A stretch of DNA of 64,000 bases from a candidate division NC10 bacterium CSP1-5 (GTDB taxonomy: Bacteria > Methylomirabilota > Methylomirabilia > Methylomirabilales > CSP1-5): NCBI GenBank assembly GCA_001443495.1, contig LDXR01000012.1, positions 37,117 to 101,116 on the forward strand, read 5' to 3'. Below, piece after piece: positions 8,015 through 16,849 of the stretch. Numbering within the stretch: position 1 is the stretch's first letter; every line of letters begins with the position of its first letter. Position numbers and translations under genes: made by a program. The notes below the pieces were generated by a model. It had not been told where the DNA came from and searched no databases. It saw nothing but the letters and a program-made list of their open reading frames with translations.

Positions 8015-8920
8015 ATGGGCGCGCCGCCGCAGGAAACTGTACTCCCCCGGGTCGGGACGGCACCCAGCCGGTTGCCGCGATGGCTGGCTGCGGTCATTTG
8101 GTTCGCGCGGAAGAAACCCCTGGGGACGGCCGGGGCCGTCATCGTGGTTCTGATGGCGGCCGGGGCCATCTTTGCCGACATACTGGCGCCGTACGAGCCC
8201 CTCGCGACCGATTACGCCCACATGCTCCGTCCGCCCAGCGCCGCCCACTGGCTCGGGACCGATACCTTCGGGCGCGATATCCTGAGCCGGATCATTTACG
8301 GGTCGCGGACCGCGCTGTTGGTGGGCTTCGGGGCGTCCATTCTCGGGGCGACCATCGGGGCGGCCATCGGCGTGGCGAGCGCGTATTTTGGGGGACGCGT
8401 CGATCTCATCGTGCAGCGGTTGATCGATATCGTGATGTCCTTTCCGATCATCGTGTTGGCGTTGGCCGTCGTGGCCATCCTCGGCTCGGGGATCGTGAAC
8501 CTCACCCTGGCCATCGCCATCCCCTTCATGCCCCGCATCGCCCGGGTCGTCCGGTCGAGCGCCCTGGCCATCCGCGAAACGCCATACATCGATGCGGCGC
8601 GGGCCATGGGCTTTGGGCACGGGCGGATCATCTTTCGCCACATGCTCCCCAATGTGGTGGCACCCTTCCTGATCATGATCACGGCTTTCGTGGGGCAGGC
8701 GATTCTTCTCGAAGCCTCTCTGAGCTTCCTGGGTCTCGGGGTCGTCGAGCCGACCCCGGCCTGGGGACTCATGCTGCGGGGCGCCGCCGTGGAGTTCGCC
8801 GAGAGGGCCCCCTGGATGGCCATCTTCCCCGGCCTGGCGATCAGCGCCGCCGTCTTTGGGTTCAATCTCTTCGGCGACTCCCTCCGGGATGCGCTCGACC
8901 CCAAGCTCCGCACCGGCTGA
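8015..8920 (+). CDS. ABC importer permease, DppC/OppC type
   Basis: A 301-residue inner-membrane permease of the DppC/OppC kind. It has the expected HWLGTDTFGRDILSRIIYGSR segment after the first helix and the EAA loop ending in GHGRIIFRHMLPN. The start ATG 8015 follows GGAGGAG at 8003-8009; a much longer open frame from 6989 is only read-through of an overlapping frame across the previous gene. The operon stops here: no DppD/DppF-type ATPase follows, so the transporter must use ATPases encoded elsewhere. Confidence 0.9.
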   Translation: MGAPPQETVLPRVGTAPSRLPRWLAAVIWFARKKPLGTAGAVIVVLMAAGAIFADILAPYEPLATDYAHMLRPPSAAHWLGTDTFGRDILSRIIYGSRTALLVGFGASILGATIGAAIGVASAYFGGRVDLIVQRLIDIVMSFPIIVLALAVVAILGSGIVNLTLAIAIPFMPRIARVVRSSALAIRETPYIDAARAMGFGHGRIIFRHMLPNVVAPFLIMITAFVGQAILLEASLSFLGLGVVEPTPAWGLMLRGAAVEFAERAPWMAIFPGLAISAAVFGFNLFGDSLRDALDPKLRTG

Positions 8921-9049
8921 GCCTTCCCATCAGGGAGACGGCCCTCGCCTGCGCCAGTAGCGACCTTGACGCTGCCCCCCTTTTCCGATAGCATACCAAC
9001 GATCCCGATCATTCTGACGTCGCCGATCGGAGAGGGGGAGAGCCCTCCC

Positions 9050-9343
9050 ATGGCCCAATTCTACGTCATTATCGCCCTCCTGCTGGCCACGCTTGTTGCC
9101 ATCTTTGCCGTGCAGAATGCTCAGGAGGTCAATATCCGTTTCCTCGTGTGGACCTTCCAGAGCTCGGTAGTCGTTGTGATCCTGATCTCCCTGGGTGTGG
9201 GGGCGCTGCTGGCTGCCCTCATTAGCCTTCCCCAGACGCTGAAAGCGAGACGGCGGCTCAAGGAGAGCGAGAGGCAGCTCCAGCGTCTGGCCGGGCAGTT
9301 TGGCGAGTCAGAGGCGTGGGAGGTGCCCCGCGAGGAATCATGA
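9050..9343 (+). CDS. LapA family (DUF1049) inner-membrane protein
   Basis: A 97-residue protein with two hydrophobic helices (residues ~3-20 and ~40-62) and the family signature VIFAVQNAQEVNIRFL-like (read here as AIFAVQNAQEVNIRFLVW), followed by a charged cytoplasmic tail rich in Arg/Glu. LapA-type proteins act in envelope and LPS assembly in enterobacteria. Position next to the Mla-type genes supports an envelope role. ATG 9050 is chosen over the longer frame from 8966 because the family begins just before the first helix and GGAGAGGGGGAG lies upstream. Confidence 0.8.
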   Translation: MAQFYVIIALLLATLVAIFAVQNAQEVNIRFLVWTFQSSVVVVILISLGVGALLAALISLPQTLKARRRLKESERQLQRLAGQFGESEAWEVPREES

Positions 9344-9392
9344 CGGGGATGCGGGTGAGTCGCGCGTTGACGGACGCCATTGAGATGCCCGG

Positions 9393-9926
9393 ATGATCCG
9401 GTCTCGTCCCGGTTTGAGCGCTGCCGTCACTCGAATGGCTTTCATTGGCGGGCTCCTGACCGGGTGTGCCGCCGCCTCCGGAAGAGTCGTGGATGGTGTG
9501 TACGTGGACGCGGCGAAGGGTATCCGCGTCGACCTCCCTCGAAGCGGGTGGCAGGTTACGCAATCGCCGGGGGCGGACCTGGTCCTTCAGCACACGGGCG
9601 CTGATACCAGCATGGCGGTCTCGGCCAGTTGCCCGGAACAGGAAAGAGGTTCCCTGCCCGCGCTGGCCCGGCACGTGTTCTTCGGGCTCCGCCAGGTCGA
9701 GTGGCTGAGACAGGAACCTATCGTGCTGGACGGGGTGGCAGGGCTCGAGACGGTGGTCAGGGGCAGCTGGGAAGGGGCACCCATCCAGGTGCGGAGTGTC
9801 GTGATCCGCCGAAAGGGGTGTCTCTACGATCTCATCTTCGTTGCGCCACCTGAGACCTTCGAGGCCCGGGACGCGGACTTTGATGCCTTCCTCGCCGGGT
9901 GGCAGTTTTTCTCGGACAAGCCATGA
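9393..9926 (+). CDS. Lipoprotein encoded ahead of the Mla genes
   Basis: A 177-residue protein with a lipobox-like GLLTGCAA near residue 25, predicting an exported lipid-anchored protein. The mature part is mixed alpha/beta with no domain I recognise; it contains a PSP-type pattern of short beta strands and a conserved-looking RKGCLYDLIFVAPP segment. The stop overlaps the start of mlaE (ATGA), so it is translationally coupled to the lipid transporter and could be an accessory outer- or inner-membrane subunit. No known Mla family name can be given. Confidence 0.6.
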   Translation: MIRSRPGLSAAVTRMAFIGGLLTGCAAASGRVVDGVYVDAAKGIRVDLPRSGWQVTQSPGADLVLQHTGADTSMAVSASCPEQERGSLPALARHVFFGLRQVEWLRQEPIVLDGVAGLETVVRGSWEGAPIQVRSVVIRRKGCLYDLIFVAPPETFEARDADFDAFLAGWQFFSDKP

Positions 9927-10729
9927 GGGGTGCTGAGTCCACACGGGGGCTCTTCCTGCTGCTCGGCGGCAGGGTCACCGAGCTGCTCCAGCAGCTCGGG
10001 GATGTCGCCTTGCTTTCCGGACGGACCTTCTACCAAGCGGTCAGACCCCCGTACGAGCTTCGGGCCCTGGTCCAGCAGATGGACCAGGTCGGGGTCAAGT
10101 CGATATCGATCTGCGGCATTGCGGCGGTCTTTACCGGGCTCGTCCTGGCCCTGCAGACCAGCTACGGACTGGCCCGGTTCGGCGCCAAGGCCTATGTGGG
10201 GATCGTGGTCTCTCTGTCGATGGTGCGGGAGCTTGGGCCGGTGCTCACCGCCCTCCTCGTGGGAGGACGGGTGGGATCGGGGATCACCGCCGAGCTCGGG
10301 TCCATGAAGGTGACCGAACAGATCGACGCCATGCGGGCCTTGGGGGCCAATCACATCAAGAAGCTGGTGGTCCCCCGCGTCGTGAGCACCATGCTGGTTC
10401 TGCCGTTGCTCACCGTCCTGGCTGATGCGCTGGGGATCCTGGGAGGCATGGTCATCTCCCGGTACGAATTTCATGTGGACTCCCATTTGTATCTCAGCAC
10501 CATCTGGCGCAATCTGCGGTTGGCCGATCTGCTGAGTGGCCTCGGCAAGACGGTCGTCTTCGGATTTCTCATCGGGATCGTCGGTTGTTACAATGGCCTG
10601 GAGGTCTCGGGGGGGACCGAGGGGATCGGGCGGGCCACGACCGCCACGGTGGTGACCTCGGCCATCCTGATCCTGATCTCCGATTTCTTTCTGACGAAGT
10701 TCTTCTGGTGGCTGGAGATACTCGCGTGA
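9923..10729 (+). CDS. mlaE: MlaE-type ABC transporter permease
   Basis: A 268-residue permease of the MlaE/YrbE family, the membrane subunit of the phospholipid transport system. The signature TAELGSMKVTEQIDAMRALG (residues ~120-139) and VVPRVVSTMLVLPLLT are clear, with five to six helices. It overlaps the upstream lipoprotein gene by ATGA and the downstream ATPase gene by one base (TGATG). Together with MlaF and MlaD it should move phospholipids between inner and outer membranes. Confidence 0.9.
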   Translation: MRGAESTRGLFLLLGGRVTELLQQLGDVALLSGRTFYQAVRPPYELRALVQQMDQVGVKSISICGIAAVFTGLVLALQTSYGLARFGAKAYVGIVVSLSMVRELGPVLTALLVGGRVGSGITAELGSMKVTEQIDAMRALGANHIKKLVVPRVVSTMLVLPLLTVLADALGILGGMVISRYEFHVDSHLYLSTIWRNLRLADLLSGLGKTVVFGFLIGIVGCYNGLEVSGGTEGIGRATTATVVTSAILILISDFFLTKFFWWLEILA

Positions 10730-11463
10730 TGGCCAGTGCCATTGATCTTCATAAGCTCTACAAGACCTTCAACAGCAACCAGGTCCTCCGGGGCTTGGAT
10801 CTGACGATCGCGGCAGGCGAGATCCTGACCATCTTGGGGGGGAGCGGGACCGGCAAGAGCGTCCTCTTGAAGCTCATTATCGGACTCCTGAAGCCGGATG
10901 CAGGCCAGATCCTGGTCGAAGGGGAGGGCATCGTCCCGCTGCAAGAGGAGGAGCTCCTGAAGGTGCGGCGGAAGGTCGGCATGCTTTTTCAGGGGGCGGC
11001 CCTCTTCGACTCGATGAGCGTGATGGAGAATGTCGCGTTCCCACTGCGGGAGCACACCCGGATGACAGAGGGCGAGGTGCGGGATCGGGTGCGGGAGGTG
11101 CTGGCGCTCGTGGGAATGGCCGAGGTGGAGGAGAAGCTTCCATCGGAGCTCTCGGGAGGCATGCGGAAACGGGTGGGGTTGGCCCGGGCGATCGCCCTGA
11201 CGCCGCGGATCGTCCTCTACGATGAACCGACGACGGGCCTCGACCCCCGCAACGTGGACAAGATCAATGAATTGATCACCACTCTCCGGGCGAAGCTGCA
11301 GGTCACCTCGGTGGTGGTCACCCACGATATCCAGAGCGCCCTTCGGATTTCGGATCGGGTTGCCCTGCTCTCCGACGGGCGGATCGCCGACACCGGCACG
11401 CCGGCAGAGATCGCACAGGCCGAGCACCCGGTCGTTCAGGAGTTTTTGGCCGGCCACCTCTGA
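10729..11463 (+). CDS. mlaF: MlaF-type ABC transporter ATPase
   Basis: A 244-residue ATPase. Walker A reads GGSGTGKS (residues ~38-45), the signature LSGGMRKR, Walker B VLYDEPTTGLD and the H-loop VVTHD; LSGGMRKRV rather than LSGGQ is typical of MlaF. It energises the MlaE permease. The start ATG 10729 shares its first base with the stop of mlaE. After this gene the operon is interrupted by about 130 bases of intergenic repeat before mlaD. Confidence 0.92.
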   Translation: MASAIDLHKLYKTFNSNQVLRGLDLTIAAGEILTILGGSGTGKSVLLKLIIGLLKPDAGQILVEGEGIVPLQEEELLKVRRKVGMLFQGAALFDSMSVMENVAFPLREHTRMTEGEVRDRVREVLALVGMAEVEEKLPSELSGGMRKRVGLARAIALTPRIVLYDEPTTGLDPRNVDKINELITTLRAKLQVTSVVVTHDIQSALRISDRVALLSDGRIADTGTPAEIAQAEHPVVQEFLAGHL

Positions 11464-11465
11464 CA

Positions 11466-11596
11466 GAAGCCGTCAGCGGCTGGAATGCTAGTATGCTGGG
11501 ATGCTGGTAAGCTCGAATGCGGAACGCCACAACTCGCAAGATACTGTTGGGCTGCTGGCGTCCTAGCGTCCTAGCCTGCTAGCCTACTAGCGGGGA
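11466..11596. repeat. Inverted word-repeat array, GCTAG type, inside the mla cluster
   Basis: The gap between mlaF and mlaD contains words of the form GGAATGCTAG / GATGCTGG on the left (11478-11512) and their complements CCTAGCGTCCTAGC / CTGCTAGCCTACTAGC on the right (11560-11591), so the whole can fold into a long imperfect hairpin. The same family lies at 22420-22530. It may act as a mobile miniature element or as a transcript-stabilising or terminating structure. Confidence 0.65.
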
Positions 11597-11603
11597 CAGA
11601 GTC

Positions 11604-12578
11604 ATGCGGGATCGAGAGCTGCTGATCAAGTTTCGGGTCGGGATCTTCGTCCTGGTGCTCCTCCTGCTCTTTGTGGCCTTCGTCCTGACCATCGGGATTC
11701 AGACCCGCGTCTTCGAGGCGCAGTACCCGCTGCAGGCCGCCTTTCGCGATGTGCAGGGCCTCGTCGTGGGGGCCCCCGTCCGCCTGGCGGGACTCTCCGT
11801 GGGTACGGTGCGGCGGATCAGCTTGAGTCCGGATGTCGCCGACCGGCGCATCCATGTCGAGGTCTCCATCGACCGGAGCTTCCAGGCCCGCATCCGCGAA
11901 GATTCAGTGGCGACCATCGGGACCATCGGACTCGTCGGGGACAAGGTCTTTGATATCACCGTGGGCAGCGAGGGCTCGAAGATCCTCGAGCCGGGGGCGA
12001 TGCTTGATGTTTCGGAGCCGATCGATTTCGCTCGTCTCGTGTCCCGGGGAGGGGAGATCTTGGACGGTCTGGCAGATGCCACCCAATCCCTGAAAAGGAT
12101 CCTGTCCGATGAGGCCGGGGGGGAGCTGGTTCGGGACCTCGGCCAGCTCGCCAAGAGTCTGCGCACGCTCAGCCAGGAGATAGAGAAGGGGGATGGACTT
12201 CTGCACGCCCTGATCTTTGAGGAGGGTGGGAAGGACGTGATCGGGAGGCTCCGGGGAACTGCGGCAGGGCTCGAGCGGGTGGTGGACCGCCTAGAGAACG
12301 GAGAGGGGCTCTTGGGGGCTCTGCTCTCCGATCGCGCCGGTGCCCAGATTCTCCAGGACCTTCGAGCGCTCGTCGCCGATCTCAGGCGGATCGCCGGGGG
12401 CCTTGTAGAGGGCGAAGGGACAGTGGGGGCCCTCCTCAAGGATCCGACTGTCTATGAGGACCTCTCGAGCCTCCTCCGAGGAGCGGAGCGCAGCTGGCTT
12501 CTCCGCGGTCTCATCCGCTCCGGGGTCCGTGGGGGGCAGGATACGATCCAAGGAGGTTCCCCTTCGACCAAGCCATGA
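11604..12578 (+). CDS. mlaD: MlaD/MCE domain lipid-transport protein
   Basis: A 324-residue protein with one N-terminal membrane helix (residues ~12-33) followed by an MCE domain (~40-120; AAFRDVQGLVVGAPVRLAGL). The remaining ~200 residues are helical and charged with repeated G(E/D)GLL motifs, typical of long MlaD proteins in bacteria that build a periplasmic tunnel. It would form the hexameric lipid channel on the periplasmic face of MlaEF. A GGGACAGAG stretch precedes ATG 11604. It is separated from mlaF by a repeat array but is the same functional unit. Confidence 0.88.
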   Translation: MRDRELLIKFRVGIFVLVLLLLFVAFVLTIGIQTRVFEAQYPLQAAFRDVQGLVVGAPVRLAGLSVGTVRRISLSPDVADRRIHVEVSIDRSFQARIREDSVATIGTIGLVGDKVFDITVGSEGSKILEPGAMLDVSEPIDFARLVSRGGEILDGLADATQSLKRILSDEAGGELVRDLGQLAKSLRTLSQEIEKGDGLLHALIFEEGGKDVIGRLRGTAAGLERVVDRLENGEGLLGALLSDRAGAQILQDLRALVADLRRIAGGLVEGEGTVGALLKDPTVYEDLSSLLRGAERSWLLRGLIRSGVRGGQDTIQGGSPSTKP

Positions 12579-12698
12579 TTTCCTCTGATCTACCCACCTG
12601 AAAGACCGACCCACCGTCACGGACCGATTTTTGCACGTTATCCCCCCGGATTGCGATCCCTCAATCCAGTTTGAGTTGAGATACGCGGGAGCACGCAT

Positions 12699-15600
12699 AT
12701 GCGTTTGGGTCAGCGGCGTCATGTGAGAGGTGGACTCCAGATCGCCGCTCGCCTTCTCTTCGGCCTTTTCCTCTCTCTCACGCTCGTGGACGCCGGGCTG
12801 CATCTCGCCCTCTCCACCGAGAGGGTGCAACAGCTCCTTCGGCGCCGAGTCGAGGGGGTCCTCAGCTACGAGCTCGGGCGCCAGGCCCGGGTCGGGACGA
12901 TCGCGCTATCCCCCTTCCTCAACTTTCTCGAGCTGCGTCAGGTCACTGTCACGGGTCCCGGGGGTGCGGCAGACGTTCAAGTTGACCGGGTCCGGTTATA
13001 CCCGGATCTTCGCCGCCTCCTCGGCCGAGAGTTGGTCGTGAGGACCGTGGTCCTGCTGCGCCCCGTGATCGATCTCCCCGAAGGATCTCCGTCAGGGCCA
13101 GGCACGCCTGAGGTCGTCTTGAGGATCCAATACCTCCTTGCTTTGCCGGTGGTTCGTCTCGAGATCCGGCAGGGGCAATTGACCGTGGGGCGCGACGGCC
13201 GAATCGGGAGCGCCGAGGGCCTCCATGTCGATCTCTGGCGCGAGAACGGAGAGGTCCGTGGTGACCTCCGGATCGCCGAGGGGGTGCTCCGTCTTTCCGA
13301 GGAACCGGTGCGATGGGGACCTCTGCAGGCGACCCTGGCCTTGGAGGAGCATGACCTGGTCGTTACCTTAGAGATCAGACTGGAGAGCGGTGCCCTCGGA
13401 GCCATTGGGCGGGTCCGAGACGTCTTCAGGGCGCCGCGCCTGGCACTGGATGTTGGCGGTCAACTCCCCTTCCCGTTGCATTTCCCTTCTCCCGGAACCA
13501 TTCAGCTGGCGGGTCAACTGACCGGGTCACCCCAGGACCCCCGGTTCCACGGCGTCGTCCATCTCGAGGGTGGGCCCTGGCCTGACCTCGGGATCACGCT
13601 TCTTGGCGACCGAGAGGGGATTCGAAGTCAGGGCGTGAGGTTCCTCGCCGTCCCCAGCGACGTGTCGGGGGGGTTTGAGCTCAGGTGGAAGGACTTGAGC
13701 TATGCTGCCGAGATCCAGGGGCGGGGGCTCGATCTCAAGCTGTTCAGGGTGCCTGGTCTGGGACGGCTCCCCGTGGCCGGAAAGGTCACGCTGGAGGGCC
13801 TGGCGGCAGGCCGCGGGCTGACGGCCGCCGGGATGACGGGTCAGGCGACGTTTCGAGTCACATCGCTCAGGCGCCGCGGTCAGCTCGGCGGCGGTGGAAC
13901 GGTCGAGGGGTATGTGAAGGCACGCGGAGGGCGTCTTTCGCTCGAGCGCCTTCAGGTGGATCTTCCCCCCAACCGGTTGATCATGCAGGGATCACTGGGA
14001 AAGGAGTTACATCTTGAGGTGTCGGGAAAGGCCCCCCGCGTGGATCTCATCGGTCATCTCCTCGGGGCGGGGGATGTCGGAGGAAAAGGAGAGGTGGCGG
14101 GGCAGGTGACAGGACCCGCCGGTGCCCCCACCTTTCGAGGGATCCTCACCTGGGACGCACCCCGTCTTCTGGGGGTAGACCTCCACCGGATCCGGGGAGC
14201 GGTCCTCGTGGCGGAGCGGACGATCGCCTCCCCTCAACTCGTCGTGACCCGGGGAAAAAGTACGGGCATCATCCGGCTCCGCATGACGCTGCCCGAGGAA
14301 GAGAAGGCCCTCGACCTCGAGCAGGATCTCCGGATCGAGGCGGAGGGACAGGTGCACGGAGCCCTACAGGATTTCGTGTCCCTCTTTGTGCGAGGGGAGA
14401 TCCCCGCGACAGGCCAGTTGGCCTTCGACGGCAGCATCTCGGGTGTTCCACACCGTCTCGAGGGCCTGGGACGCGTTCTCATCAAGGATGCGGTCCTCTG
14501 GGGGGAGCCTTGGCAGACGGTTGAGACGGATCTGAAGCTTGAGCCGGACCGTCTCCGGTTTGAGGGGGCGCGGCTCCTGCGGGGGGGCGAGCAGGTGAGC
14601 GGGAGCGGTCTTCTCCGCTTTGGGGACCTAGGGGTGAGCTTCCGCCTGGCCACACCGCGCCTGTCGCTGGAGGGGTTTCGCCTCTTCGCGGGCGCGGGCG
14701 TCACTGGCCAGATGCTGCTCGAGGTTGAGGGAGAGGGCAACATTGACCATCCGACGATTCGGGGCGACTACCATCTCACGGCTCTTCGGTACGGCACGGT
14801 CCCCCTCGGGGTCGGTCGGGGTCGCCTTCTGCTGCAGGATCAAAAGATGACAGCTCGTCTGGCGCTCCCGAATCAGGGTTACTCCATCTTGGGAAGATTG
14901 CAGGCCATCTCCCCCTACTCTTACGAGGTGCAGGCCAGCATGAAAGAGGCGGAGCTGGCTTTGCTTTTTGCGCTCACCGGCTCCCCGCTCCTTCAGGGGG
15001 GGACAGGCACCGGGTCGGGGACAGCCGCAGTGGGCGGGGATCTCGCGCCACAGCGTCTTACGAAGCTCGCCCTCGACCTTCACGCCCCCTCCCTCCGGAT
15101 CCGGGGCCACACCTTTCACACGGCCGAGCCGCTCCGCATCGACCTCCGCGAGGAGGCCTTGACGATCTCTTCCGTCGCTGTGACCGGGAAGACGGGATGG
15201 CTGAACGCGCGGGGCCGCGTCGCGTTTGGAGGAGCGGTGGATGTCGGTGTGCACGGCAAGATTCCTTTGGCCCTCGCCCTGTACTACCCGGGGATCATCG
15301 GGGGCGGGACGGGAACCGGAGAGTTCGACGTGAAGGCCTCGGGGTTGTGGAAAGCGCCCCGATATACCGGGTGGATCAAGATGGCAGGAGGTGGTTTCCG
15401 TCTGCTCGACCATCCGGAGCCCTTTCAGGGAATGGCGGGGCAGGTGAACTTCGAAGACCAAAAGATTCACATGCCGGCCCTTGTGGGGAGCTGGGCCGGG
15501 GGAAAGGTCAACGTCTCGGGGATCGCATCGCGAGGGCAAGAGACGGGGTGGCGGTGGGCCTTCGATCTCCTTCTCGATGAGGCCAGGGGAGAGCGGGTAT

Positions 15601-16214
15601 TTGTCCGAAGCGAGACGGACAAGCGGAGCGTCACCGGGGAGACGAGCCTTTGGGGAACCGTGACGGCCGGAGGGAGCCGCTGGGAAGAGCTCAAGCAGTC
15701 CCTCGGGGGGAAGCTCAAGCTGGCCTTGAAGGATGGGAAGATGCGGGGTTTCACCGTCGTGGCCAACATTTTGCGGATCCTCAATCTGACCCCGGACCCC
15801 GTGAAAGGGGTTCCCTACGATTCCCTCAGGGCGAGCTTCGAGCTGAAGCAGGGGGTTTTGGAGACCCAAAATCTCACGTTCGTCTCGGACACGATCAAGA
15901 TCGGCGGCGTCGGCACCATCGACCTGGGGCGCAAAGAAGTCGATATGCTCCTCGCGGTGCAGCCGCTGCGCACAGTGGATAAGGTGATCAATGCCATGAA
16001 GCTGAGCAGGATCCCGGTCCTCGGCCGCCTCCTCTTCGGGAAGGAGCGGAGTGTGCTCGTGGTCGCCATCAAGGTCGAGGGGCCGCTGGATAAGCCCGAG
16101 GTCGCTCCCGTGGCCGAGGAGTCCCTCGGACGGGGGATATTCGGCATCTTCCGTCGCCTGTTCGAACTGCCGGGGGAGCTGGCCCCCGACCGCAAGTCCA
16201 GCACTTCGAAGTGA
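12699..16214 (+). CDS. Giant AsmA-like/bridge-like lipid transport protein
   Basis: A 1171-residue envelope protein with an N-terminal membrane anchor (residues ~10-35) followed by a very long run of beta strands typical of AsmA/TamB/YhdP-like proteins, which form hydrophobic grooves spanning the periplasm. The C-terminal part (residues ~1000-1130) matches the AsmA-like C-terminal region: DTIKIGGVGTIDLGRKEVDM, then RIPVLGRLLFGKERSVLVVA and VEGPLDKPEVAPV. Placement directly after mlaEFD suggests a second route for lipid delivery to the outer membrane. Which AsmA subfamily it belongs to cannot be fixed by eye. Confidence 0.82.
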   Translation: MRLGQRRHVRGGLQIAARLLFGLFLSLTLVDAGLHLALSTERVQQLLRRRVEGVLSYELGRQARVGTIALSPFLNFLELRQVTVTGPGGAADVQVDRVRLYPDLRRLLGRELVVRTVVLLRPVIDLPEGSPSGPGTPEVVLRIQYLLALPVVRLEIRQGQLTVGRDGRIGSAEGLHVDLWRENGEVRGDLRIAEGVLRLSEEPVRWGPLQATLALEEHDLVVTLEIRLESGALGAIGRVRDVFRAPRLALDVGGQLPFPLHFPSPGTIQLAGQLTGSPQDPRFHGVVHLEGGPWPDLGITLLGDREGIRSQGVRFLAVPSDVSGGFELRWKDLSYAAEIQGRGLDLKLFRVPGLGRLPVAGKVTLEGLAAGRGLTAAGMTGQATFRVTSLRRRGQLGGGGTVEGYVKARGGRLSLERLQVDLPPNRLIMQGSLGKELHLEVSGKAPRVDLIGHLLGAGDVGGKGEVAGQVTGPAGAPTFRGILTWDAPRLLGVDLHRIRGAVLVAERTIASPQLVVTRGKSTGIIRLRMTLPEEEKALDLEQDLRIEAEGQVHGALQDFVSLFVRGEIPATGQLAFDGSISGVPHRLEGLGRVLIKDAVLWGEPWQTVETDLKLEPDRLRFEGARLLRGGEQVSGSGLLRFGDLGVSFRLATPRLSLEGFRLFAGAGVTGQMLLEVEGEGNIDHPTIRGDYHLTALRYGTVPLGVGRGRLLLQDQKMTARLALPNQGYSILGRLQAISPYSYEVQASMKEAELALLFALTGSPLLQGGTGTGSGTAAVGGDLAPQRLTKLALDLHAPSLRIRGHTFHTAEPLRIDLREEALTISSVAVTGKTGWLNARGRVAFGGAVDVGVHGKIPLALALYYPGIIGGGTGTGEFDVKASGLWKAPRYTGWIKMAGGGFRLLDHPEPFQGMAGQVNFEDQKIHMPALVGSWAGGKVNVSGIASRGQETGWRWAFDLLLDEARGERVFVRSETDKRSVTGETSLWGTVTAGGSRWEELKQSLGGKLKLALKDGKMRGFTVVANILRILNLTPDPVKGVPYDSLRASFELKQGVLETQNLTFVSDTIKIGGVGTIDLGRKEVDMLLAVQPLRTVDKVINAMKLSRIPVLGRLLFGKERSVLVVAIKVEGPLDKPEVAPVAEESLGRGIFGIFRRLFELPGELAPDRKSSTSK

Positions 16215-16357
16215 CTCGGTCGCCGAGATTGACCCGCCCAAGGTTTTTTGGTACCTTCATCCCTCCCGCGCTCTGGTAAACTAGCTACAGGCGACGTGCG
16301 TCCGTGCTTCTTTCGGGGTGCATCGGATTCTTGGAGCGTGCGGTGACCGAGGGCGAA

Positions 16358-16849
16358 ATGCCGGCGGGGTATGCGGGAAAGCTCAAGGCGCTCGAGGAGC
16401 TCGTGCCCATCGTACGCGACCTCCGGCGGCAGGGGAAGCGGGTGGTCTTCACCAACGGGTGCTTTGACCTGCTGCACCACGGTCACGTCCGGTACCTGGA
16501 TCAGGCCAAGGGCTTGGGGGACGTGCTCGTCGTGGCCATCAACAGTGATGCCTCGGTCCGCGCGCTGAAAGGACCCGATCGACCCGTGATGTCTCACGCC
16601 GAGCGATCCGAGGTGATCGCCGCCCTGGCCGCGGTCGATTATGTCTTGATCTTCGAAGAGCTCGACCCGGAGAAGCTGATTCGGGCGCTCGAGCCGGACC
16701 TCCTGGTGAAGGGGGGGGATTGGCCGGTGGATCAGGTGGTCGGCCGACAGATTGTCGAAGGTCGGGGGGGGCGAGTCTGTACCCTCCCCCTTGTGGAGGG
16801 GGCATCGAGCAGCCGGCTCCTCCGCCGTATCCGGGAAGGTAAGGGATGA
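16358..16849 (+). CDS. rfaE2: D-glycero-beta-D-manno-heptose 1-phosphate adenylyltransferase
   Basis: A 163-residue cytidylyltransferase-fold enzyme equal to the C-terminal half of HldE. The nucleotide-binding motif reads FTNGCFDLLHHGHVRYL (HxGH = HHGH) and the ending VEGASSSRLLRRI is typical. It activates heptose phosphate for the LPS inner core, so the cell should make heptose-containing LPS. ATG 16358 is chosen because upstream residues from GTG 16304 do not fit the family. The stop overlaps the mfd start (ATGA). Confidence 0.88.
   Translation: MPAGYAGKLKALEELVPIVRDLRRQGKRVVFTNGCFDLLHHGHVRYLDQAKGLGDVLVVAINSDASVRALKGPDRPVMSHAERSEVIAALAAVDYVLIFEELDPEKLIRALEPDLLVKGGDWPVDQVVGRQIVEGRGGRVCTLPLVEGASSSRLLRRIREGKG

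Noticed and set aside
6989..8920. A 643-residue fusion of a new domain with a DppC permease
   Set aside because: The first 342 codons overlap the DppB gene in another frame and have no hydrophobic or domain pattern; ATG 8015 with GGAGGAG is a better start.
11466..11596. CRISPR array
   Set aside because: Words vary in sequence and spacing, there are no constant repeats with unique spacers, and complements occur within the same array. The same holds for arrays at 21.3, 22.4, 40.0, 49.7 and 56.8 kb.
14628..16241. A 537-codon open frame on the minus strand opposite the AsmA-like gene
   Set aside because: It has no family pattern, is rich in Arg/Pro/Gly/Glu and lies entirely antisense to a protein with clear AsmA-like features. 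It is a by-product of high G+C content, like the similar long frames at 18865-20364, 5788-6999 and 2565-3461.
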